DNA from: Oscheius tipulae | Lineage: Eukaryota > Nematoda > Chromadorea > Rhabditida > Rhabditidae | Assembly: GCA_037178975.1 (NCBI GenBank) | Contig: JASJZH010000005.1 | Coordinates: forward strand, 9,634,501-9,698,500 | Reading direction: 5' to 3' | DNA: 64,000 bases | Part shown: positions 34,577 through 44,177 of the stretch, piece by piece | How positions within the stretch are numbered: the first letter of the stretch is position 1 | Layout of the letters: each line of letters begins with the position of its first letter | Position numbers and translations under genes: made by a program | The notes under the pieces: model-generated | The model's database searches: none | Told to the model about the DNA's origin: nothing | What the model saw: the letters and a program-made list of their open reading frames with translations, nothing else

Positions 34577-35267
34577 TCACCTCGGCTTCTCAGTGTTTCT
34601 ACTGCTTACCTCTTGAAGACTTTCTCGCGTTCCTTCGCCAGAGTTCTCCACCACAAAGTCATAACTCTTCCAATCGTCTAGAGCGCACTCGCTCTCGGCA
34701 TCGTCGACTCCCTCCATAAACTTCCAGCCTCTTTCTATTCGAACCTTCTCACTCGCCCATATTCGCACTTTAATCTTCCCGAACTTCGGGTCCTCAAAAT
34801 GCTGAAAATCGGAAGGACGACGGCAGTCGGGGATGATGAATACGTCACATTGGGCATTATAGGCTTCTTCTTCGACCAGTCTGCAAAAGATTCGATTAGT
34901 ATGACGAGACCCCAATTTGACTGTTATTGTTGGGCTTGAATTCACTTTCCAAAGTATACAAACCTGCAGAAGAAGCCCGGGTCTTCTCTCCGAACCGATT
35001 CTCCCCATGCGATCATGTCTTTCCGGTATTGTTCCTTATATGGACTGTCTGTGAGGAGTTCCTTGAAGTTGATACCTTAATTTTTTATATGAGTCTCTAT
35101 GGTGTCGTACCCGAATTCCTCTCTGCGTAGATCTTTTTCAAATGATGACTGACCCCTTGACATTTAACTGACAGACCCGCTTTGGCCAGAAGTTCGACAA
35201 GTTGAGCGGCACAGTAGTCCTTACCCGATTTGCGTTTTCCTGAGATCAGGATAAAGAGAGGCTTCAT
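34577..35267 (-). CDS. Phosphomevalonate kinase, animal type
   Basis: Phosphorylates mevalonate 5-phosphate with ATP to the diphosphate in the mevalonate pathway. Three exons can be read: about 35267-35115 (start MKPLFILISGKRKSGKD, the P-loop-like motif of the family), about 35070-34975 (NFKELLTDSPYKEQYRKDM..DPGFFCR) and about 34880-34577 (IIPDCRRPSDFQHF, ERGWKFMEGVDDAESECALD, DFVVENSG). The match to human PMVK is colinear and gap-free over most of its length; the bacterial and plant GHMP-type enzyme is unrelated. The last exon reads through to a TGA at 34577, but a GAG|GTAAGC donor lies 30 nt before it, so a further short exon may supply the true C-terminus (expected total near 190 aa). Confidence 0.9.
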
Positions 35268-35373
35268 TGCTGGAATTACTTTGGTGTGTTCTATTACCTG
35301 CTTAACTCAAAGACTGGACGCACATCATTGGCAGCCACTTTTAGGTCCCAGAAAACACTTTCCAGCTTTGGCA

Positions 35374-35425
35374 AGTTCTGCAAAGCTGTAGACCTTGATA
35401 TGTTCTACACCTTTATAGAACATCA
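35374..35425. repeat. Hairpin repeat copy
   Basis: GTTCTGCAAAGCTGTAG, loop ACCTTGATATG, TTCTACACCTTTATAGAAC. The downstream flank CACAAAGCCTGAAACTG...GAAATGAGGCTCAAA resembles the flanks of other copies. Confidence 0.8.
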
Positions 35426-35622
35426 CAAAGCCTGAAACTGCCACTTTCGACCGGAAATGAGGCTCAAAGAGTCGACGCACTGATCAATATTTTTCTGCTC
35501 ATACTGTCTCGTCAAGTCCTAGGGTGAGACAGCACGGATGAGATGTATAGGTGGGCATGACGGAAACTATGCACCTTTTTCACATCATTTACCAGTTCAT
35601 GCCATGATTTTCGAGTATTGCA

Positions 35623-35674
35623 ATGTTCTGCAAAGCTAAAGATTTTCACATGCTCTGCAAGTTTGTAGAACATA
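35623..35674. repeat. Hairpin repeat copy
   Basis: GTTCTGCAAAGCTAAAG, loop ATTTTCACATG, CTCTGCAAGTTTGTAGAAC. Preceded by CGAGTATTGCAAT, as in the copy at 37850. Confidence 0.8.
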
Positions 35675-36389
35675 ACAAAAGGAGAAAGCCACGTTTTGAA
35701 CCATAAAACCGTCCTGATAAGGATATATGAGTTAGATAAGACATTTCCCAGACTCTACTTTGCTGATGTGAAAAAGCCAAAAAGAAATCTGCCAAAAAAT
35801 CGATATAGATGATAACGTGGGTCAAAATTCCGCTTTTGGAATGAAGAGGCTAAAAAAGTTGGATGGTATCCGTGAGCCCCAAAATATTTACTCTTTGGGT
35901 TGCCGTTACGTACCTCTGATCTCAATAAGGTTGCTTTGAGGGAATCATCTAATACTTTAGTTTTTTAAATCTACTTTTTTTTGTTAGTCTTATTTTCCAA
36001 TTGATTTCGAAATTCGCCCAACAAAAAAACTCCCACGATTAATGTTCCCCATTGTTTTCAGCGCCCGTTATACATACTGTCCGATTTTCATTTCGTTTCA
36101 TCCTGATTTTGTCGTCGAAACATTTTGTGTGTGTTTTTTTTTCTAGAAACGATGTAATTGAAGCTGGCCGTCCGCGTAATTCACGTCGCCTCCGTTTCCT
36201 CTAATTTCTCCCTCTCCGCGTTTGGGCTCCCTCTCTACGCCAGACTTCATCGATTTCTCTTCTCGTTTTTCAGCCTGTTGTTATTGACGTCCGGGGGAGG
36301 AGGGCAGCGTCATGTTATTGCTTTAAGTAGCTTACAGTCCTTTCACCTGCTCTAATCCCGTCCCTTTGAACAAAGTTTTACAGAGGAGC

Positions 36390-38717
36390 ATGGACTTCAA
36401 CTTCAAGAAACTGGCCAGCGAGGCCGGAGGCTTCTTCAATCGAGCCAAACAAGTGAGTCTGATTAATTTTGAAAAGGGGGCGGGGTGTGAAAGGCTTCTT
36501 ATCGAAAGAGAGAGAAAAAGAGAGACTAATCTAGCCATGAGAAAAATAACAGCTTACAGCTGACCGAGGAGACTTTTCTCAAGGCCGAGAGGACCGAACT
36601 CGACGCCCATTTTGAGAATCTCCTGCAGAGAGCCGACAAGACAGAGGAGAATACTCGTCGACTGCTCGGATGCATCGAGAGCTATCTTCAGCCCAATCCC
36701 AGTAAGTTTCGTGTCGGAATCTCGCAGTCAACGGCCGACTATTGTTCGAACTGCTATGCTTTATGGCCACGACTTCCATATTGGAGAAAGCGTTCGATTG
36801 GGGGGTTGAAAAATGACTTGTTTAGCCGTGCGGATGGAAGAGGTCTTTTACGAGAAGCTGGAACTGAAGAAGGAGGGAGGAGGCAGAATGAACAATCTGG
36901 AACATCTGGCTCAGGCTATGAGTGATGCTGGAGAACAGTTCGGAGCGAACACTCCCTATGGTAGGAACTGTCTCTTTTTCTCTATTTCTCTGTCTCTATC
37001 TCTCTGTCACTCTGTCTCATAAGTCTGTTCAGGAAGCGCTCTAATCAAAGTCTCCCACACGGAACAAAAGCTGGGACAAGTTGAGAGGGAGTTCGTCAAT
37101 CAGACAGCGACGAATACACTTCTACCGATCAAGCGTTTCCTTGAAGGCGATATGAGGACTATTCAGGCAGGACATAACAGAATCCATGTGACAGTCTTCT
37201 TTAGAAAGAGAGGAAGGTACTGAACAGCAAGCGTCTGGACCTGGATGCCTGCAAGAGTCGACTGAAGAAGGCGAAGAATGTGGAGACACAAGCCAGTGTA
37301 AGTATCCTTTTTTTCTCTTTCTCAGGCTTACCGAAATCCGTTTAGACAAACAGCAAAACGAGCGGTGGTTTCACCGTGGAGCAGGTCTGTCAAATGTTGT
37401 GCTTGTTCAGTTCAAATCCCCTTTTCTGACTCAGAAAAACAGGAAAAAAACGGTCTGTTTCAGGCAGAAGCTGATCTTCGTGTAGCCCAGGCTGAATTTG
37501 ACAAGCAGGCAGAGATCACGAAACTTCTTCTAGAAGGCATACAAACTGCTCATGTATGTTTTCACCGCCATTCTACTCATTAATTTAACCCTTTTCGTGT
37601 CCAAATGGTCATTTATATATTTTGTAATGTTCTGCAAAAACCTGCAACTTTGGAGAGCATTATTGTTTGATCTTGTAAAACGACTCGGAACATGCGGGAG
37701 ATTCCAATCCCACCCGTACCATTTCGCCGTGTTGCACATGCCGAGATAGAGGTGCGTATCGAGATAGTACGGGCGGGAAATTTGAATTTGAATTGTCGAC
37801 TCTTCGAGCCTTTTTTTCGAGTCCTAAATGCAATTTTCAGAGCTTGTTATGTTCTACAAAGTTGTAGAACAGATCAAACGCTACAACTTTGCAGAACCTG
37901 GTAATCCTGAAAAGTCATGGAACAGCCTTGAAAAATGGTTCAGAAGTCGAAGTCTGATCTTCTCTCTCGTACCACCTCAATTATGAGATTATCTTCAGAA
38001 CAGCCAATTAAAATGTCTTCGCGACTTCGTCGACGCCCAGATGTCCTTCTACGCCCAGTCGCACCAAATGATGGCCGATTTACAGAGGGAGCTGAGCGGG
38101 TAAGTGTCTCTTGTATTTGGGTTTGGCCTTGGTTCGATCTCGTGCAGCTAGTCGTGTTGTCTTGCAGCTCGCTCTCCGACTCCATCTTCTCTTCTCCCGC
38201 CAGCCATCACAACAACGTTCCAAGTTCTACCACGACCGAGGACCTTCGATAGATTCAGTTCTTATTCAGTTCATCATCCGGTGACCTCTCTTAGCCTTGT
38301 CGTGGTCGTCCCACATTTACATTTTTGTACATTTTGTCATGCCTATTTATTTGATAGTAAAGGAGATTATATTATGAGCCACGAGACTTTAGCACCATGT
38401 CTTTCCGCGGCTCCTCGATCATGGTCACGACCGCTCCCAGCAATGGAACTCCCGTGAAAGTGGCTGCCCCGGGGAAAGGCTTCGATGTGAATGACATGGG
38501 CACGAAACAGGCTAAGGTTATTATGGACTACGACGCGATCATGTCTACCGAGCTTTCGGTCAAGCAGAATGATGTCAGTTTCTTACTCTTTGCACAGACA
38601 TGGTCACTTTAGATTCTGATAGTCTACCGTCTCCCAGGTCTGGATGCTGACTGGATCATGGCCGAAAAGAGCGGTGTGAGAGGAAAAGTCCCCGTATCCT
38701 ACTTGGAACCAGTTTAA
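36390..38717 (+). CDS. Endophilin-B (SH3GLB-like) BAR and SH3 protein, two alternative 3' ends
   Basis: A membrane-curving BAR protein of endomembranes (mitochondria, Golgi, autophagy). The start MDFNFKKLASEAGGFF follows an acceptor and matches the endophilin-B amphipathic N-terminus. Exons lie near 36390-36451, 36560-36701, 36826-36961, 37032-37167, 37205-37298, 37346-37385, 37464-37554 and 38000-38100 (approximate). The BAR domain is readable to MADLQREL: NSKRLDLDACKSRLKKAKN and QAEITKLLLEGI are close to SH3GLB1. The BAR exon ends SG|GTAAGT (phase 2). It can join a short exon at 38168-38252 (SLSDSIFSSPASHHNN.., TAG stop) or a distal exon at 38394-38574 carrying the SH3 domain (AKVIMDYDAIMSTELSV), completed by 38613-38717 (LDADWIMAEKSG..GKVPVSYLEP). 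Both fit the phase. An AATAAA at 38764 serves the long form. Confidence 0.9.
37627..37660. repeat. Hairpin repeat copy, degenerate
   Basis: GTTCTGCAAAAACCTGCAAC then TTTGGAGAGCAT, with the loop shortened. It lies in the endophilin intron between the last BAR exons. Confidence 0.5.
37850..37898. repeat. Hairpin repeat copy
   Basis: GTTCTACAAAGTTGTAGAAC, loop AGATCAAACG, CTACAACTTTGCAGAAC. The left arm is itself nearly palindromic. Second copy in the same endophilin intron. Confidence 0.8.
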
Positions 38718-38763
38718 GCAGTATCTTTTGATAGTTTTATCTGTAGAGGGTGTATTCAAGAGC

Positions 38764-38769
38764 AATAAA
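38764..38769 (+). terminator. Poly(A) signal of endophilin B, long form
   Basis: AATAAA 47 nt after the stop of the SH3-encoding exon. Confidence 0.7.
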
Positions 38770-38879
38770 GTTATTCTGGAGAGAAAGGGACAGAGTGACA
38801 GAGAGGCAGAGACACTGGGACACAAGGACAAAGCGACAGAGAGACGCAGAGACGGAGATACAGAGAGACAGAGAACAAC

Positions 38880-38995
38880 AGTAAGAGGCGTGAAAGTAGA
38901 ACTGCTGCTCTCAAGGCTACTTCGAAGCCCGCTCTTGACAAAGAGTTACAGCTTCTTTCGGAAGCAATTAAAAACCTAAGCAAACTTTTAGTAAC
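38880..38995. repeat. Roughly 120-bp dispersed repeat, copy 2 (pair with 8152-8275)
   Basis: Same orientation and same order of blocks as 8152-8275 (GAAGCCCGCTCTTG, AAAGAGTTACAG, TTCTTTCGGAAGCAATTAA). It also follows a GACAGAGA tract (38785-38878). Confidence 0.75.
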
Positions 38996-39072
38996 TCTTG
39001 TTTTGAAAACAACTTTCGCAATTGAAGCTTGCCAAAAGGATCAACCAATAAAGAGAGTCCACAGTTGGTAGG

Positions 39073-41202
39073 ATGCTCTCCGCTGGAATGGTTCTTCTGC
39101 TCTTCGGTCTCCTACCCTCGGTCATCTCCCACACTCGTGGTAGACCCCTTCTTCTTCTCCTCTACTAACCATATTCAGTCTCTTCTACCGCTGTTGGCAG
39201 TCACGACAACAGCCACCATCATCACCACAGCTACGATCGTCGAACCCAGCTGGTCTGTCACGCCGGCACGAAGGACAAGATGACATGCACTCGGTGTGCG
39301 GGCGTCTGCGTGGTCAAGCTGTACTACCAGCATGGACAGATCCAACTGGAAGAGGCCGGCTGCCAGCCGTTGATCAACTCGACAAAGGAGAAGGGCAACA
39401 CACGCAACAAATGTACCAAGGAGCTTGGAGAGAAACCACTCTTCATGCGCTACAAAGTGGCCAACAAGCTGTTACTGAAGAAGGGAAGTACAGAGCTCGT
39501 GGGCAACTTCACGGTCTTCAAGAAGTGCTGCTTCACTACAAAATGTAATCAGCCCGAGATCTTCAAGAATGTCGTCAAGCATATCACTCAGGTAGACTAC
39601 TTTCTTATTAGAGACAGACAGAGAGATATATAGTATACAAACTTTAGGGCGGCGGACACGTGGAGACAAACAGAAGAGATGGTCTTACAATAGGCATCAT
39701 TCTAGAAATTCTCATTTCCTGTCTGCTCGGATACAGTATCTGGATGACCTATCTTCTCTACCGCACGGAGAAGCACGAATCACCAGACTACCGTCAGACC
39801 CTGGACGAGAAACTACTGTCTGCCGGAAAATACTCGTCAGAGTCGCTGGAAAGCGGGAAAGATATCAAGGGAGAGCTGTCGATCAAGGAGACGGCCAACA
39901 TCCTGTCCGTTATGCTCTTTCCACCGAAAATTGTGAGCCAGGGCACTTCCACGTCCGATACTCGTGTGGCCTTCCTATCGCCGAAGGTGATTCAAGCAGC
40001 CGGAACAGCTCACTCCCTTGTCAAGGCTCTACGTGAGCGTCCTCACTACATGCAGAGCATCCTCTTCCGCATGATCGAACACGGCCCCTACTTTTTCCCC
40101 TTTAAGCCAATGGAACTGATGGAGCTGTTTTCTGAGGCTTCGGAAGTCTTCCAATCGGAGAAGAGCCTGATCACTGTCGGCTCCTGTGCCATCATTGGAG
40201 ACCTGCGTGGCGGCTACTCGGATCTCTGCAGATGGCTCCAGGCAGTCGGTTGGCCTCCGAAGACGCGTCTTCTCTTCCTCGGAAACATTTTGGACAATGA
40301 GCATCCTGGATCTCTGGAAGCCATTTCTCTCATCGTTGCCTTGAAGGTAGGTTATCTTGTCTATTTTCCAACTGTAATCCTGTCTAACCCTCCATGCAGT
40401 ATGTGCCAACTTGTCCAGACTCAAGTCCGGACTGCCAGCCTGTTCTCGCGGTCGCGATAGAATATCCAATCGCTTGCAGTCAGAGAGACAAAAATACAGG
40501 GAGACAAATATATAGAGAGACAGAGAGAGTATGTCTGTCATTTTGTCCAGCATCTTAGCTAGTCTCTGTGTAGTTGAACTGTTCCAGATTGCCTTCCCTT
40601 CCGAAGTGTTTATGCTCAGAGGACAGACCGAGACATTCCCCTTCGTGCCGACTGGTCGTTTCCCTGAGGAGAGGACTGACAATGCGCTCGGTCGCTGTAT
40701 TATGCGAATGTGCAGCTTTTTGCCGACGGCAGCCCTCGTTCAGGATAGGATTCTAGCCGTGCCAAGTGGAATCACTCCACTCGTCGAAAACCAGAAGGAT
40801 CTGGCCGTACTACCTCGTCCTGCCATGCTTGAGACGCTGACCGACGTGCAGCGCCATCTGATCTTCAACCAGCCGTCTACTCTCGTCCGCATGTACCGGC
40901 CGAGCAAGAACAGTCGCGGAGATTTCTTCGGATATAGCGCTGTCGAGAGAATCTGTGCCGATCTCCGGGTCAACATGGTTGTCCGAGGAGGCGCACCTGT
41001 CCCGGAAGGCTACTGCCCGTGCTGGGATTACTCGCTCGTCTCGCTCTGGTCCACCACGAGTCATGGAAGTGACAAGGCGGCCATTCTGCTCGTCTCGCCG
41101 TTCCTCGAGGTCACGCCGTTGAAAATGCTCAAGCAGACGGATCCCATTCCCACACTCTCTCCTCTCGAAACTGAAAGAGTCGCTACCAATCATACCATCT
41201 AG
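39073..41202 (+). CDS. Single-pass receptor: Cys-rich three-finger/ET-like ectodomain fused to a PPP-family pseudophosphatase
   Basis: Four exons with consistent phase: 39073-39139, 39179-39591, 39648-40346, 40588-41202; 597 aa. Residues 1-20 are a signal peptide (MLSAGMVLLLFGLLPSVIS), followed by an HHHHH stretch. A Cys-rich domain spans about 46-147: Cys 49, 59, 62, 66, 84, 101, 139, 140, 145, ending in the CCxxxxCN signature of three-finger (Ly6/uPAR) and nematode ET modules. A membrane helix spans about 173-197. From about 330 the cytoplasmic part aligns colinearly with PP1-type Ser/Thr phosphatases, but the catalytic motifs are altered: GDxHG is GDLRG (344-348), GDxVDRG is GNILDNE (372-378), RGNHE is RGQTE (404-408), the HGG motif is PSG and the RAHQ motif is RGGA. 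Only the first metal-binding Asp remains, so catalysis is very unlikely. Function is unknown; a scaffold or decoy role in receptor signalling is inference. AATAAA follows at 41222. Confidence 0.85.
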
Positions 41203-41221
41203 AACCAGATTGAAATAGACA

Positions 41222-41227
41222 AATAAA
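41222..41227 (+). terminator. Poly(A) signal of the pseudophosphatase receptor
   Basis: AATAAA 20 nt after the stop codon at 41202. Confidence 0.7.
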
Positions 41228-41758
41228 CTATTTTCGAAACACTATCATTGGTAGACTGACAAGAAACCCAGATGTCACTAAAACAGGGTAACCTGGATGG
41301 ATAGCTTGGTACGACCAGGCCAGTTTGTAAAGAGTGCGACTTCTAGTTCTCTGGCTGCCCGGTCCATACTGTACGAGGTCAGGTTTGGATCGTGACTGTA
41401 CCCCCGGTGGTCAAGGCAGATTTGTATAAGCTTGAGTTTCGCAAACAGCTCATTCTGTGGTTTTACTTGATTGGCTTATACCCTGGCTCTCCTGGCTGTC
41501 TCAAGCCCGTAAGAATGGTCTTCCTCGTCCACAGGAACCTTTTGATTCAAAGTTCTTCGTAAGAGTATTACCGGCCAGTTAGCCAAATAGGCCTTACGAG
41601 TTTCAAAGATTTGCGGAAACATATTAAGTGTTAGCGACTACCTGGCAGTTACTTGGGAAGTTTCTGGCTCGTATCTGCATACAGATTGCCTTGTTTGAAT
41701 TTTCATTGGAGGTATATCATTCATGAGATCAACATCAACATGAGATCAAAGCAGCAAA
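41228..41758. other. Convergent intergenic region (pseudophosphatase receptor / PAF1)
   Basis: No coding exon, tRNA or clear repeat is visible. It holds the 3' UTRs of both flanking genes. Confidence 0.6.
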
Positions 41759-43529
41759 TTAATCGGAATCACTGCCGGATGAGGAAGAGCCACTTGAAGA
41801 GGCTGCAGAAGAGGACGAGCTTCCGCTGCCCTTTGTCTCATTTGCCGTCTCTTTCACCTCCTCCTCTTTCTTCTCCTCCTCCTGTTCCATCTCCTCCTCC
41901 TCCTCCTCTTCCTCATAAGTATTGAACAACTTCTTTTTCTTCTTCTCCTGGACAGCCTTCTCCTCAGCGCTGAACTCGCGGTAGCTGAGTTCACAATTGA
42001 TCAGGGGCTTCTTCTCGCCGGCCGGGATCCTCTTCCTCGCCAGCTTGACATTCATCTCGAGGTCATTGTAGAAGTACTTGTCTCCACGCTTGACCAACAC
42101 GTAATCGTCTTCGAAGTTCTAAAATGCTTCCCATTGAAATGTATTGGAATATACTTACTGCTGCCTTAGGCCTGACATTCCAAGTGTACTCTCTGTTCAG
42201 TCCGAGAGTGATTGTCTTTTCTTTAGCCTCCTCGTCTTCCATAATGGTTTGGAGCGTGCTAACAGAGGGACAGAACAGTCCGACACTGGATGTGGCCTCA
42301 TCAGACATCATGATCACACTGTTCTCGATGCATTCCTTTTGGAGATTCTCAGGCACACCGGCATAGCTCGGATCCGCGTCGTAGAGGACTTGGGCCAGGT
42401 GGTATTCCCAGTTCTGAATGAGTGTTTTAGTGTGACAAAAAGAGACAGAAAGATAGAGGGGCAGCAAAATAGAGAGGCATAGTGACAGAGAGACGGAGAG
42501 GATGGGGGAAGAAAAGTAGCTTACATCAAAATCTGGAAGAATGAAGCATTCCTCAACTGCCGTGACCCCGGGCTTGCTGTGATGCTTCAACACCGGTTTC
42601 TTGACATCCTCAAACGTTTTGTTGATCGCCTCGATCTGACTCTCGCGATCGCGATAGAACATTCCGTCCGTGTTGCCCTTTTTGAAGAGCGAGTATCCAA
42701 CTTTGGTCTCTTGTCTGTAATCCTAACTGTGAACTAAACTCAAGCAAACGGTTACCTGTCAGCTCCAGTTCCCATTCGATTGAACTCGGCCGAAATGTAC
42801 TCGGTTCGACGCATGAACGGCACAATGTTGGCATGTTGAGCGGATCTTTTGGACTTAAGAAGTGATTCCTTGCTCTCATCTTCTAGAAGATATGCGTCCT
42901 TTTCATTAATCTGAAGAATCGGATTCATAACTTTGTCGTATGGTCGTATGCTACGGTTCGCACTTGTACCATCTCATTGTCGGTGAGTCGTATTCGGACC
43001 GACCGAGATCGTATGTGTGGGAAATGACCATGCACGGAAACAAACTTAACTTTCGATCTCAGAAATTCTACCAAGTTTTCTTACATCGCTACACGACTTG
43101 TTAGGCCAAAAAGAAAATGAAATAACCTATTTTTTAGGGGACGTGTACAAAGTTTTGATGAAACAAAAAATACAAACCTGAACCGGCTCTTCACTGATTT
43201 TATAGGTTGCCGGATCGACCATATCGATGTGGACACCGACGTCCATGTCGCACATGTTCAGTTTCCTCTGGGTAGTCTCCATGCTGATCGGTGTATAGTT
43301 GGAAAAGCTGAGCACGAATTCTTTACAGGTTTAAGATTAGCTTACCGCTCAGCCAGGGACCTCTTGTTACATTTGAGAAACTTCCCGTCGAAGGGCGGAT
43401 CTGGCAGCGTGTTCGTGTACTTGGCATAGTGGACCAAGTCGGCTGGATTCCTGTTACCGATTATTAAAATATGTTAAAAACTCACTGATAGGTTTGATCT
43501 GTCTTAGGAGCTGGCTTGCTGAGAGACAT
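41759..43529 (-). CDS. paf1: PAF1, subunit of the RNA polymerase II-associated PAF complex
   Basis: A nuclear elongation factor that couples Pol II to histone modification. Exons (minus, approximate): 43529-43487, 43452-43347, 43310-43178, 42915-42757, 42716-42526, 42415-42160, 42120-41759; about 415 aa. The N-terminus reads LVHYAKYTNTLPDPPFDGKF, the conserved PAF1 start (human YKNTLPDIPFDPKF). Further matches: VDPATYKISEE, IVPFMRRTEYISAEFNR, YRDRESQIEAINKTFED, HHSKPGVTAVE, REYTWNVRPKAA and KYFYNDLEMNVKLARKR. The tail is acidic, then Ser-rich, ending GSDSD, like the SDSD end of human PAF1. One intron contains a GACAGAGA tract (42430-42500). Confidence 0.95.
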
Positions 43530-44177
43530 CTTTGATTTAGATTGAGAAAAGAAAGAGGGATATTTGAATGGGGAAACAATTGGGGAAGGAGCACGGTTAC
43601 CGCGGATCGGTAAAAAGCGAAACGCTGCTTTTAGACTGCTTTTTCACTCGATTGGAAAGCTTAAAATTGGTTGGTATTGAAGAGAAAATCGTCAAAGATT
43701 GATTCAAAAGGAAAACATCGAACCAGTGCTGAACTGTTGAAGCCTTTGTGGACCAACATTTTCAAAGGATCTGTGTTCACTATTGGATCTGAGGCTTAAA
43801 AGAAATGTAAAGAGTCTGTCAAAACAATATTATGACATGTCTCCATTTGCCGTCCTCCTGCTGTTCCAATCAAGTCGAGAGTCCAGAGCAGGTTATTTGT
43901 TTTTTTTCTCTAAGAGAATACCAACTTCAAAAATGTTTCGCTTATGAACTATGGAGAACAATGGTGAAACATGTACAAGGAAAGCCTCTGACCAAGTGTG
44001 ACATGTAGAAAACTAAGGAAATTTCAAGCAGTACTAAACTGACTGAAAATGAGAGGGTCCACTAGATGTTCAAATGAATGAGCGTATCTTTTTCTGACTA
44101 GAAGTGCCACCTTTTGGTCTTATCTCCCCACACAGTTTGGTTCAAGCTGGCTGATAACGGCGACACATTTGGTTCCC
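43530..44177. other. Divergent intergenic region (PAF1 / RTK-2)
   Basis: About 650 nt between two divergent start codons. AT-rich, with no recognisable exon and no assignable promoter motif; both promoters should lie here. Confidence 0.5.

Larger units (their letters stand above)
35268..36389. other. Divergent intergenic region (PMVK / endophilin B) with two hairpin repeats
   Basis: No exon is recognisable except possible 5' UTR of endophilin ending in the TTTTACAG acceptor at 36380. Two hairpin copies (35374-35425, 35623-35674) lie 200 nt apart. A T-rich stretch (35950-36140) precedes the endophilin start. Promoters of both genes should lie here, but no TATA or initiator can be assigned. 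Confidence 0.5.

Noticed and set aside
40400-40530. Reading through 40400-40530 as an extra exon of the pseudophosphatase receptor
   Set aside because: Direct joining of 40346 to 40588 aligns with PP1 without a gap and in phase. The intervening segment contains a GACAGAGA tract and an in-frame stop before the next acceptor.
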